Shown piece after piece: positions 14,019 through 21,066 of a stretch of 21,066 nt of DNA. The notes below the pieces were generated by a model. It saw only the letters and a program-made list of their open reading frames with translations, made no database searches and was not told where the DNA came from. A program made the position numbers and the translations under genes. This stretch comes from GCA-2733415 sp049614485 (GTDB lineage: Bacteria > Bacteroidota > Bacteroidia > Flavobacteriales > Flavobacteriaceae), in contig JBMZDR010000028.1 of NCBI GenBank assembly GCA_049614485.1, forward strand, positions 1-21,066, in the 5' to 3' direction. Within the stretch, counting starts at the first letter, position 1. Each line of letters opens with the position of its first letter.

Positions 14019-14825
14019 TTATTGTAAAACCATATCTGTGCTTTCAAAAATTTTATCAGCAGAATTTGCTATAAACCCTTTAAATAGCTCTCCATTTTGC
14101 ATAGTGTGTCTGTATGCAAACTCATAATAGCACGACGTAATTTCATAAACACCTTCTTCAAAAGTAACTTCAATTTTGTCAGCTAAAATACTTGATTGTT
14201 CTAAATATTCTTCTGGTGTTCCTTTTATTTCTCCTCCAGAAGCATTCATTTCAAACCCCTGTGTTTTTAAAAATGAATTAACATCAGTAATAGTGTTGAA
14301 TGTCTCTAGTCTATTAATATCAACAGTAAAGTGATTTGAACAAAAACCATTCACATAAAGCCAAGCAGCATACTCAGATTCTTCTAATAAACGCGTGTAT
14401 GTTTTATAACTAGGTGCCTGCCATAATCGTCCTTTGAATACCAATTCATTGTTAGGTACAGAAGCATAATCTACAGTATCTAAAGTATCTTTGATAATTG
14501 CTTGTAATTCAACAGAAAACTCTGAGGTTAGTAATTGGCTGATAAATACCAAAGGGGCATTTTTATCAGTTTTATGTTCAAAGTGTTTTGCGTATAATTT
14601 CTTTTTAGAAAAATGGTAGTCACTTTTGTATTCATATCCGTTGTTAATAAAAGTTTCTGCTAAAACATCAATGTTTACACGTGAATCTTCAAATGTTCTA
14701 AAGGCAACATGATCGTTATAAATCGTGTTTCCTTGAGCTTCAAATAATTCTTTTACCTTTTTTGCAGAAGGAGTACGGTTTGTATACTCGTTCCATAATT
14801 TACCAAATAATTGTTCTGTTGTCAT
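14019..14825 (-). CDS. DUF1338 / HglS-like 2-oxoadipate dioxygenase-decarboxylase
   Basis: A DUF1338 (VOC-fold) protein, 268 residues from the chosen start. In Pseudomonas putida the family member HglS turns 2-oxoadipate plus O2 into D-2-hydroxyglutarate and CO2 at a mononuclear iron site (His70, His226, Glu294, substrate Arg74). Here NDHVAFRTF gives His39 and, four residues on, Arg43; SNHFTVDI gives His165; CYYEFAYRH gives Glu235. The spacing between the last two (70) is close to that in HglS (68), so the active site looks intact. It is shorter than HglS, as in other Bacteroidota. A start 11 codons upstream (14858) is rejected because the -7 box lies within that stretch. It diverges from an Lrp regulator and a D-2-hydroxyglutarate-dehydrogenase-like gene, which supports the pathway assignment. 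Confidence 0.82.
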   Translation of the reverse strand: MTTEQLFGKLWNEYTNRTPSAKKVKELFEAQGNTIYNDHVAFRTFEDSRVNIDVLAETFINNGYEYKSDYHFSKKKLYAKHFEHKTDKNAPLVFISQLLTSEFSVELQAIIKDTLDTVDYASVPNNELVFKGRLWQAPSYKTYTRLLEESEYAAWLYVNGFCSNHFTVDINRLETFNTITDVNSFLKTQGFEMNASGGEIKGTPEEYLEQSSILADKIEVTFEEGVYEITSCYYEFAYRHTMQNGELFKGFIANSADKIFESTDMVLQ

Positions 14826-14844
14826 TCTATAAAATTTTGAAATG

Positions 14845-14852
14845 CAAAAATA
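14845..14852 (-). promoter_or_regulatory. -7 promoter box of the DUF1338 gene, which decides the start
   Basis: On the minus strand TATTTTTG matches TAnnTTTG, 19 bases before the ATG at 14825. The longer frame's ATG (14858) is upstream of the box and would not be in the transcript. Confidence 0.6.
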
Positions 14853-14907
14853 AGTCATTTTTGTTTTTTATAAAGGTAAAAGGGATTAATTTTGACTTTT
14901 TAGACGA

Positions 14908-14922
14908 GTTATTTTTTATAAC
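14908..14922. promoter_or_regulatory. Candidate Lrp/AsnC operator between divergent genes
   Basis: GTTAT-TTTTT-ATAAC is a perfect 5-bp inverted repeat with an AT-only centre, 15 bp in all. This is the size and shape of Lrp/AsnC-family sites. It lies about 70-85 bases before the inferred transcript start of the DUF1338 gene and about 60 before the lrp ATG, so it could serve both. The region is AT-rich and such repeats also occur by chance. Confidence 0.35.
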
Positions 14923-14983
14923 AAATAGGTATTAAGGTTTAAAAATGTCATATTAATTATTTTAAGTATTGATTAGCAGTAAT

Positions 14984-15448
14984 ATGAGTCAACTTGATTA
15001 TATAGACCAGCAAATTTTAAGAGCATTAAAAGCTGATGCACGTAAAGCGTTTTCTAAAATTGCTGATGAATTAAAAATTTCAAATTCTTTAGTACATCAG
15101 CGTATTAAGAAAATGAAAGATGATGGTATTATATTAAAGGCCGATTTAGTTTTAGATGAAATAAAGATAGGTTACAATACAAAATCATATGTTGGTATAC
15201 GGCTAAAAGAAGCACAATTTGCTGATAAAGTTGTAGAAGCTTTAAAAAAAATAGATGAAGTTACAGAATGTAATTACGTCTCTGGAAAGTATGCTATTTT
15301 TGTGTTAATTTACGCAAAAGATAATGACCATTTAAGATCTGTTTTATATGATAAAGTACATGAAATTGATGGTGTAGGAGGTACAGAATCATTCATATGT
15401 TTTACAACAAATTTTGATAGGTCTGTACCAATAATTTTAGGAGAATAA
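14984..15448 (+). CDS. Lrp/AsnC-family transcriptional regulator
   Basis: A 154-residue regulator, usual length. An N-terminal winged helix-turn-helix (YIDQQILRAL, then about residues 18-55 with the recognition helix around SNSLVHQRIKKM) is followed by a RAM/AsnC ligand-binding domain (about 60-150) that assembles dimers into octamers and senses an amino acid. The start is the ATG at 14984; an in-frame TTG five codons upstream is less likely. It lies 2 bases ahead of the FAD/Fe-S dehydrogenase and diverges from the DUF1338 gene, the classic position for a local regulator of both. The effector may be lysine or 2-aminoadipate, which is inferred from context only. A candidate operator is at 14908-14922. 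Confidence 0.92.
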   Translation: MSQLDYIDQQILRALKADARKAFSKIADELKISNSLVHQRIKKMKDDGIILKADLVLDEIKIGYNTKSYVGIRLKEAQFADKVVEALKKIDEVTECNYVSGKYAIFVLIYAKDNDHLRSVLYDKVHEIDGVGGTESFICFTTNFDRSVPIILGE

Positions 15449-15450
15449 TC

Positions 15451-18360
15451 ATGAAAGAAAAATTAGAACAGCTTCATAAAACAATTAATGGTGAGGTGAA
15501 ATATGATGAGTTGCATAAAACCATTTATGCAACAGATGCTTCTGTGTACAGAAAATTGCCGTTAGGGGTTGCCTATCCTAAAAATGAGCAGGATATTAAA
15601 AAGCTAATTGACTTCGCAAATGTTAATAAATCGTCATTAATACCGCGTACTGCCGGAACATCCTTGGCTGGGCAATGTGTTGGTGAGGGCTTGGTGGTTG
15701 ATGTGTCTAAATATTTTACAGACATTATTTCTTTAGATGTTCAAAAAAAGCAAATTACTGTACAACCCGGTGTTGTGCGTGATGCATTAAATGTATACTT
15801 AAAACCTTATGGGTTGTTTTTTGGGCCAAATACATCTACATCAAACAGATGCATGATAGGAGGTATGGTTGGTAACAACTCTTCAGGGACTACATCAATA
15901 CAATATGGTGTAACACGTGATAAAATTGTGAGTATGAAAACAATTCTATCAGACGGTACACAAGCAGAGTTTAAAGCTTTAAATAAAACAGAGTTTGAGT
16001 CTAAATTGCAACTGAACTCTTTAGAAGGAAAACTATACAAAGCGATATATAAAGAATTATCTCAAGAAACTGTTCAAAATGACATAGAAACTGAATTTCC
16101 AAAACCTGAAATTCACCGTAGAAATACAGGGTATGCCGTAGATGAATTGTTGTGGTCAAACATCTTTGAAAAACGTGAACGTAATTTTAATTTTTGCGAT
16201 TTACTATCTGGTAGCGAAGGTACTTTAGCGTTTACTACAGAAATCACGTTGCAGTTAGATGATTTACCGCCTAAAGCGTCTGTTATGGTGGCATCACATT
16301 ATAAGTCAATAAACGACTGTTTAAATGATGTAGCCAATACTATGAAGCATAATTTGTACACCTGTGAAATGATGGATAAAATCATTTTAGATTGTACAAA
16401 AAATAACGCAACTCAATCAAAAAATCGTTTTTTTATAGAAGCTGATCCAGCAGCTATTTTAATGTTGGAACTTAAAGCGCCAACACTTGAAGAGGCGAAA
16501 CTAAAAGCACAAATCTTAATTACCGACTTGGAAAAAAGTGGTTTGAGTTATGCAAATCCGATTTTAGTAGGACAAGAAATCAATCAAGCTTTAGAGTTGA
16601 GAAAGGCAGGTTTAGGCTTGTTAGGAAACATGATTGGTGATAGGAAAGCCGTAGCATGTATTGAAGATACTGCAGTGGCGTTACCAGATTTAGCTAACTT
16701 TATTGCTGATTTTTCGGTACTAATGGATAAGTTTAAGCAGAAAGCAGTCTATTATGCACATGCTGGAGCAGGGGAAATTCATTTGCGGCCAATTTTAAAT
16801 TTAAAAGATGCAGATGATGTTGGATTGTTCAGGCAAATAACTACTGAAGTTGCACATTTAACAAAGAAGTATGAAGGTTCTTTTAGTGGAGAACATGGTG
16901 ATGGTATAGTACGTGCAGAATTTTTACCAATTATGATTGGTGAGAAAAATTACGAGTTATGCCGACGTGTTAAAGCCTTATTTGACCCGAATAATATTTT
17001 TAATCCTGGAAAAATTGTCAATGCACCAAAAATGGATGAATCGCTGCGTTATGAAGTTGGGCGACAAGAACCAGAAATAAAAACTTTAATGGATTTTTCA
17101 GACTCACAAGGAATTCTGCGTGCTGCTGAAAAATGTAATGGCTCTGGTGATTGTAGAAAAGAGGTGTTTGCTGGTGGGGCAATGTGTCCGAGTTACCGTG
17201 CTACAAAAGATGAAAAAGATGTAACCCGCTCTCGAGCTAATGTGTTGCGAGAATTTCTAACAAATTCTGAAGAAAAGAATAAATTCAACCATAAAGAAAT
17301 TAAAGAATCTTTGGATTTGTGTTTGAGCTGTAAAGCTTGTGCAAGTGAATGCCCAAGTAATGTTGATGTGGCTGTGTTAAAAGCTGAGTTTCTATACCAG
17401 TATCAAAAGCAAAACGGATTTAGTTTGCGTTCAAAATTATTTGCATACAATACCAAAATGAATCAGCTGGCCTCTAAAATACCAACAATCAGCAATTTTA
17501 TATTTTCAAACTCAGTTACGTCTGGTGTGTTGAAAAAAATTAATGGTGTAGCTTCAGAACGAAGTTTGCCTTTGGTTTCAAAATCGGCTTTTCGTTATCT
17601 AAAAAAGAATGCACTTTCACAGTCTAATCCTAAAAAGTCAGTATATCTTTTTATTGATGAATTTTCTGATTATTTAGATAAGGAAATAGCTTTAGATGCT
17701 TATAATCTGCTTTTTAAATTAGGATATAATGTAGTATTAGTAGATCATAATGAAAGTGGTAGGACGTTTATATCAAAGGGGTTTTTAGAGCAAGCCAAAG
17801 CTGTAGCAACAAAAAATGTAGCGCTATTTAAAAATAAAATATCTGCAGACACTCCGCTTTTAGGTATTGAGCCTTCAGCAATTTTGACCTTTAGAGATGA
17901 GTACAAACGTTTGGTAGACGATAAAGAAGCAGCCAATGAAATAGCTAAAAACACGTATTTAATTGAAGAATTTCTAGCACATGAAATTAAATCAGGAAAC
18001 ATAACATCAGCCCAGTTTACAAAAGCCCCAATGGTTCTAAAAATTCATAACCACTGTCATCAAAAAGCGTTGAGCAATCAAAAAGTTACGTTTGATATTT
18101 TAAACCTTCCTAAAAACTATTCACCAACTATCATCACATCTGGTTGTTGTGGTATGGCAGGAAGTTTTGGGTATGAAAAAGAGCATTATGAAGTAAGTAT
18201 GAAGGTAGGTGAGCAAACGTTGTTTCCATCTGTAAGAAAAGCACCATCTGAAACTGTTATAGTTGCAAACGGAACGAGTTGTAGGCATCAAATAAAAGAT
18301 GGAGCGCAACGTGTTGCACTCCATCCGGTAAGCGTGTTATTACGGGCTTTAAATGATTAA
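15451..18360 (+). CDS. FAD/4Fe-4S oxidoreductase, YdiJ / D-2-hydroxyglutarate dehydrogenase-like
   Basis: A 969-residue fusion protein. The order is: PCMH-type FAD domain (about 20-250; RTAGTSLAGQ and NNSSGTTSIQYG), FAD-oxidase C-terminal domain (about 265-530; HAGAGEIHLRP and GEHGDGIVR), a ferredoxin-like part with CNGSGDC (about 562-568) and CLSCKACASECP (about 624-635), and a C-terminal CCG region (HNHCHQKA near 868, SGCCGMAGSFG near 896, GTSCRHQ near 943). This is the layout of E. coli YdiJ (~1018 residues), reported as a D-2-hydroxyglutarate dehydrogenase; GlpC/GlcF-like domains pass electrons to the quinone pool. It most likely oxidises D-2-hydroxyglutarate to 2-oxoglutarate. It is co-transcribed with lrp (2-base gap). 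The DUF1338 gene next door would make its substrate. D-lactate or glycolate as substrate is the alternative. It overlaps the convergent lipoprotein gene by 4 bases at the stop. Confidence 0.85.
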   Translation: MKEKLEQLHKTINGEVKYDELHKTIYATDASVYRKLPLGVAYPKNEQDIKKLIDFANVNKSSLIPRTAGTSLAGQCVGEGLVVDVSKYFTDIISLDVQKKQITVQPGVVRDALNVYLKPYGLFFGPNTSTSNRCMIGGMVGNNSSGTTSIQYGVTRDKIVSMKTILSDGTQAEFKALNKTEFESKLQLNSLEGKLYKAIYKELSQETVQNDIETEFPKPEIHRRNTGYAVDELLWSNIFEKRERNFNFCDLLSGSEGTLAFTTEITLQLDDLPPKASVMVASHYKSINDCLNDVANTMKHNLYTCEMMDKIILDCTKNNATQSKNRFFIEADPAAILMLELKAPTLEEAKLKAQILITDLEKSGLSYANPILVGQEINQALELRKAGLGLLGNMIGDRKAVACIEDTAVALPDLANFIADFSVLMDKFKQKAVYYAHAGAGEIHLRPILNLKDADDVGLFRQITTEVAHLTKKYEGSFSGEHGDGIVRAEFLPIMIGEKNYELCRRVKALFDPNNIFNPGKIVNAPKMDESLRYEVGRQEPEIKTLMDFSDSQGILRAAEKCNGSGDCRKEVFAGGAMCPSYRATKDEKDVTRSRANVLREFLTNSEEKNKFNHKEIKESLDLCLSCKACASECPSNVDVAVLKAEFLYQYQKQNGFSLRSKLFAYNTKMNQLASKIPTISNFIFSNSVTSGVLKKINGVASERSLPLVSKSAFRYLKKNALSQSNPKKSVYLFIDEFSDYLDKEIALDAYNLLFKLGYNVVLVDHNESGRTFISKGFLEQAKAVATKNVALFKNKISADTPLLGIEPSAILTFRDEYKRLVDDKEAANEIAKNTYLIEEFLAHEIKSGNITSAQFTKAPMVLKIHNHCHQKALSNQKVTFDILNLPKNYSPTIITSGCCGMAGSFGYEKEHYEVSMKVGEQTLFPSVRKAPSETVIVANGTSCRHQIKDGAQRVALHPVSVLLRALND
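18299..18324 (+). repeat. Near-perfect inverted repeat inside the 3' end of the dehydrogenase gene
   Basis: The arms ATGGAGCGCAAC and GTTGCACTCCAT (18299-18310 and 18313-18324) pair at 11 of 12 positions. It is GC-richer than its surroundings and lies 36 bases before the stop. No T run follows, so it is not a standard terminator. Confidence 0.5.
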
Positions 18361-19196
18361 TTTAAAGTGTAATTGTTTATTTTCTGTATTGTTGTTATTG
18401 TAGCAGTATCAGGAATTGGTAATGTAACAGGTAAGGCTGATAAATCTTCCAGTTGATAAGTAAAAAGAGCAGTTGAATCAATTAATCCAATACCATTTGC
18501 ATAAAAATTTGTGATGGTTAGTACATCTTGTGTGTCAAGTAGTGTTATATCAATTGGTACTCCAATATTAATAGTAGTTGATACTTTTATACTTAGTATA
18601 ATGTCTGATTTAACAATGTCGTTATACACTTCTGTTTCTACAGTATGGTTGGTTAAAGTTTCTCTTTGAACTGTTTTAAAGGTGTATTCAACATCTAAAT
18701 CATACCCACCAATATTTTGTGTTGTTATTCCAGATTGTTGTTCTAAAACAGTTCCATTAGCTTCATTATCATCTATTAATTTAGCTTCATTTAGGCTAAT
18801 AACTATATCAGTACCTCCAAAATTACTTAAAGGTAAAGTAAAGTTACCGTCTGTGTAGAAAACACCGGCTTCAGATCTAAAATAATTTTGATCAAATAAC
18901 TGGGTCATAGTTCCTGAACTTCCAGTACTAGAGCTCATTCCGTAATACTCTCGGGTATTTATAATAGTAGATTCATCTACGGTAATTACATCTGTAGTAC
19001 TTGTTGTTGGGTTGGTGTTATCGTCTGTAGTCACATCATAAGTCCAGTCATTGGTTAATGTTAGTGGAAGGTAAACAGCTGTTGATTCTGGCATACTAGC
19101 TTCACTATCACTAACGTCATCACTTGAGCAAGAAAACAGCGCTCCTGTTATGATTATTAAAATTAAATGGTTGATGTGTTTTGGTGTAAGTTTCAT
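18357..19196 (-). CDS. Lipoprotein of unknown function
   Basis: The 279-residue product has a lipoprotein signal: a basic start, a hydrophobic stretch, then LFSC with the lipidated Cys23. The following SSDDVSDSE is acidic, similar to the Ser/Asp-rich export signals that send lipoproteins to the cell surface in Flavobacteriaceae. The mature part is Thr/Asp/Asn-rich, poor in Cys and strongly beta-strand-like (for example LTLTNDWTYDV near the N-terminus), as in small secreted beta-sandwich proteins of the group. I do not recognise a named domain. Its stop overlaps the stop of the dehydrogenase gene by 4 bases, tail to tail, with no terminator between, so the two transcripts would overlap. A clear promoter is not seen upstream. 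Confidence 0.75.
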   Translation of the reverse strand: MKLTPKHINHLILIIITGALFSCSSDDVSDSEASMPESTAVYLPLTLTNDWTYDVTTDDNTNPTTSTTDVITVDESTIINTREYYGMSSSTGSSGTMTQLFDQNYFRSEAGVFYTDGNFTLPLSNFGGTDIVISLNEAKLIDDNEANGTVLEQQSGITTQNIGGYDLDVEYTFKTVQRETLTNHTVETEVYNDIVKSDIILSIKVSTTINIGVPIDITLLDTQDVLTITNFYANGIGLIDSTALFTYQLEDLSALPVTLPIPDTATITTIQKINNYTLN

Positions 19197-19326
19197 AATA
19201 TTTTTTTAGAGTATGGTTGATTAATAATAGTAAAGACGATTTACATTGAATATTGTAACAGATAAAGAGCTAAAAATAGCATATTTTTTTAAAAAGAAAT
19301 AAATAGTAAAGCACGCTGCAATTTTT

Positions 19327-19334
19327 TACATTTG
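19327..19334 (+). promoter_or_regulatory. -7 promoter box of aroC
   Basis: TACATTTG is an exact TAnnTTTG match 16 bases before the ATG at 19351. The -33 region has no TTTG at the right spacing. Confidence 0.6.
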
Positions 19335-19350
19335 TTCAAAACAAAATAGA

Positions 19351-20415
19351 ATGTCAGGTAACACGTTTGGGAAACTTTTTAAAATTACAACTTATGGTGA
19401 GTCTCATGGTAAAGCTATTGGTGGTGTTATAGACGGGTGTCCAGCCGGTTTAGATATTGATGTAGAGGCAATTCAAAATGAATTGAACAGACGTAAACCA
19501 GGGCAATCAAGCATTGTAACCCAACGCAAAGAGCCAGATGTTGTTGAGTTTTATTCAGGAATTTTTGAAGGAAAAACAACAGGAACGCCAATTGGTTTTG
19601 CAATTCATAACACCAATCAGAAATCACACGATTATTCGCATATAAAGGATAGTTACCGACCGTCTCATGCAGATTATACCTTTGATAAAAAGTATGGTCT
19701 AAGAGATTATCGAGGTGGCGGACGTAGTTCTGCGCGTGAAACGGCTAGTAGAGTAGTAGCTGGAGCAATTGCAAAGCAAGTAATGTCCGACATTAAAATT
19801 AACGCCTTTGTATCTTCAGTAGGTGATATATTTATTGATAAACCTTATCAAGACTTAGATTTTTCGAAAATTGAATCAAACCCTGTACGGTGTCCTGATG
19901 AAGCTTCTGCTGAAAAAATGGAAGCCTACATCAAGCAAATAAGAAAAGAAGGAGATACGGTAGGTGGTACAGTAACTTGTGTGTTGCAAAATGTACCTAT
20001 AGGATTGGGTGAGCCAGTATTTGATAAGCTGCATGCTGATTTAGGCAAAGCCATGCTGTCTATCAACGCGGTAAAAGGCTTTGAGTACGGAAGTGGCTTT
20101 TGCGGTGCTAAAATGAAAGGAAGTGAGCATAACGATTTGTTTAATGCAGATGGTAGTACAAAATCTAATTTGTCTGGAGGAATACAAGGAGGAATCAGTA
20201 ACGGGATGGATATTTATTTTAGAGTAGCCTTTAAGCCTGTAGCAACCATAATGCAAAAACAAGAGACAATAGACAATCAAGGACGTATTGTTGACATGAC
20301 AGGTAAAGGTCGTCATGACCCCTGTGTTGTACCAAGAGCTGTACCTATTGTAGAAGCTATGGCAGCATTAGTATTAGCAGATAATTATTTAATAAACCGA
20401 ACAAACAGATTATAA
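19351..20415 (+). CDS. aroC: Chorismate synthase
   Basis: AroC turns EPSP into chorismate with reduced FMN, the last step of the shikimate pathway, in the cytosol as a tetramer. The 354-residue protein carries all family signatures: TYGESHGKAIGGVIDGCPAG near the N-terminus (His19 in ESHG), RRKPGQSS, RPSHADYTFDKKYG, the long signature RDYRGGGRSSARET, GGIQGGISNG and GRHDPCVVPRAVPI. Length and motifs are normal. Chorismate also feeds menaquinone through MenF/MenD, but those genes are not here. The next gene starts 3 bases after the stop, so the pair is probably one transcript from the promoter at 19327. Confidence 0.97.
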   Translation: MSGNTFGKLFKITTYGESHGKAIGGVIDGCPAGLDIDVEAIQNELNRRKPGQSSIVTQRKEPDVVEFYSGIFEGKTTGTPIGFAIHNTNQKSHDYSHIKDSYRPSHADYTFDKKYGLRDYRGGGRSSARETASRVVAGAIAKQVMSDIKINAFVSSVGDIFIDKPYQDLDFSKIESNPVRCPDEASAEKMEAYIKQIRKEGDTVGGTVTCVLQNVPIGLGEPVFDKLHADLGKAMLSINAVKGFEYGSGFCGAKMKGSEHNDLFNADGSTKSNLSGGIQGGISNGMDIYFRVAFKPVATIMQKQETIDNQGRIVDMTGKGRHDPCVVPRAVPIVEAMAALVLADNYLINRTNRL

Positions 20416-20418
20416 TAG

Positions 20419-21066
20419 ATGAAAAAATTAGCATTGCACTGGAAGATTTTAATAGGAATGTTTTTAGGAATCGTTTTCGGATTTATAATGAATTCTGTTG
20501 ATGGTGGAAAAGACTTTGTAAGTGATTGGGTAAAGCCATTCGGAACCATTTTTATCAACTTGCTAAAGTTGATTGCTGTACCGTTAATTTTGGCATCATT
20601 AATTAAAGGGGTGTCAGATTTAAAAGATATTTCTAAAATTAAAAAAATGGGATTACGTACTATATCCATTTATATTGTCACCACTTTAGTTGCTATTGTT
20701 ATAGGGTTAACTATAGTGAACACAATAAAACCCGGTGAGGGGATGTCTGCAGATACTATAGAAAAAATCAAGCAGAAGTATGTGTCTTCAGATGGTGTTG
20801 TAGATAAGATAAACAAAGCGAGTAATCAGGCTGATGCTGGCCCTTTACAGGCATTGGTTGATATCTTTCCGAAAAACATTTTTGTGTCCTTAGGAGAAGC
20901 AAAAATGCTTCAAATCATATTCTTTGCCTTATTTGTTGGAATCTGTTTATTGTTAATTCCAGAGGAAAAAGCAAAACCAATGGTAGATTTCTTTGATTCG
21001 CTCAATGAAATAGTCATGAAAATGGTCGATTTAATCATGTTATTTGCGCCTTATGCGGTATTTGCG
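20419..21066 (+). CDS. Dicarboxylate/amino acid:cation symporter (DAACS), 5' part only
   Basis: ATG at 20419 opens a frame that runs off the window end; 216 codons are seen. The start reads MKKLALHWKILIGMFLGIVFG, with the first membrane segment at about 9-26. A second segment (FINLLKLIAVPLILASLIKGV, around residues 47-67) is the conserved 'LK.I..PL' region of GltP/GltT-type transporters. More segments follow at about 80-100 and 160-182, separated by a polar stretch (about 107-150, rich in Lys, Asp and Ala). Such carriers import glutamate, aspartate or C4-dicarboxylates with H+ or Na+. The substrate-binding C-terminal hairpins are outside the window, so the substrate cannot be predicted. It lies 3 bases after aroC. 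Confidence 0.88.
   Translation, partial: MKKLALHWKILIGMFLGIVFGFIMNSVDGGKDFVSDWVKPFGTIFINLLKLIAVPLILASLIKGVSDLKDISKIKKMGLRTISIYIVTTLVAIVIGLTIVNTIKPGEGMSADTIEKIKQKYVSSDGVVDKINKASNQADAGPLQALVDIFPKNIFVSLGEAKMLQIIFFALFVGICLLLIPEEKAKPMVDFFDSLNEIVMKMVDLIMLFAPYAVFA

Noticed and set aside
15807..18324. Three minus-strand frames of 67-85 codons inside the FAD/Fe-S dehydrogenase gene
   Set aside because: The plus-strand protein is continuous with all expected motifs through this region; the antisense products are not family-like.
20385..20669. 94-codon minus-strand frame at the aroC/symporter junction
   Set aside because: The plus strand here encodes a clear DAACS transporter N-terminus (20419 onward), so this frame is its shadow.
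1..21066. Mobile element, phage, CRISPR array or defence island
   Set aside because: No transposase, integrase, terminal inverted repeats, regularly spaced repeats or defence-family genes were seen; the genes are housekeeping or envelope genes with uniform codon use.

Overview
The window is an ordinary stretch of chromosome from a low-GC member of the Bacteroidota, most likely a (marine) Flavobacteriaceae. This rests on three things seen in the sequence: -7 promoter boxes of the TAnnTTTG type (tRNA-His, guaB, S46 peptidase, aroC and others), no Shine-Dalgarno stretches before most starts, and a typical gene set (S46 dipeptidyl-peptidase, compact MenE, BshB1, ferritin, OmpA-family protein, lipoproteins). 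I see no phage, transposon, CRISPR array or plasmid gene, so it reads as core genome.

Layout. 1-543: 3' end of an OmpA-family protein. 643-2278: an unrecognised membrane protein followed by bshB1 (bacillithiol synthesis). 2378-2452: tRNA-His with promoter and terminator. 2569-3609 (-): secreted lipoprotein M28 metallopeptidase, divergent from ferritin (3763-4269). 4368-4511: an unannotated 47-residue Cys/Lys-rich small protein with its own promoter-like box. 4580-7233: guaB and a PurM-like protein, a purine pair. 7234-7556: non-coding, with two terminators. 7557-11233: a tight four-gene run of UPF0173 MBL hydrolase, menC, CPBP membrane protease and menE (menaquinone synthesis). 11318-13405: S46 peptidase with the residues of an Asp/Glu-specific DPP11. 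13480-13971 (-): small outer-membrane barrel-like protein. 14019-14825 (-): DUF1338/HglS-like dioxygenase, divergent from an Lrp/AsnC regulator and a large FAD/Fe-S dehydrogenase (14984-18360). 18357-19196 (-): lipoprotein of unknown function. 19351-end: aroC and the 5' part of a dicarboxylate/amino acid:cation symporter.

The most interesting system is 14019-18360. A 2-oxoadipate dioxygenase/decarboxylase-like protein and a YdiJ/D-2-hydroxyglutarate dehydrogenase-like protein sit back to back with an Lrp-type regulator between them. Together they could turn 2-oxoadipate (from lysine) into D-2-hydroxyglutarate and then 2-oxoglutarate. Second is the small Cys-rich gene between ferritin and guaB. 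Third is the menaquinone operon, which carries a metallo-hydrolase and a membrane protease of unexplained role. Two starts are moved by promoter evidence: guaB to 4580 and the DUF1338 gene to 14825.
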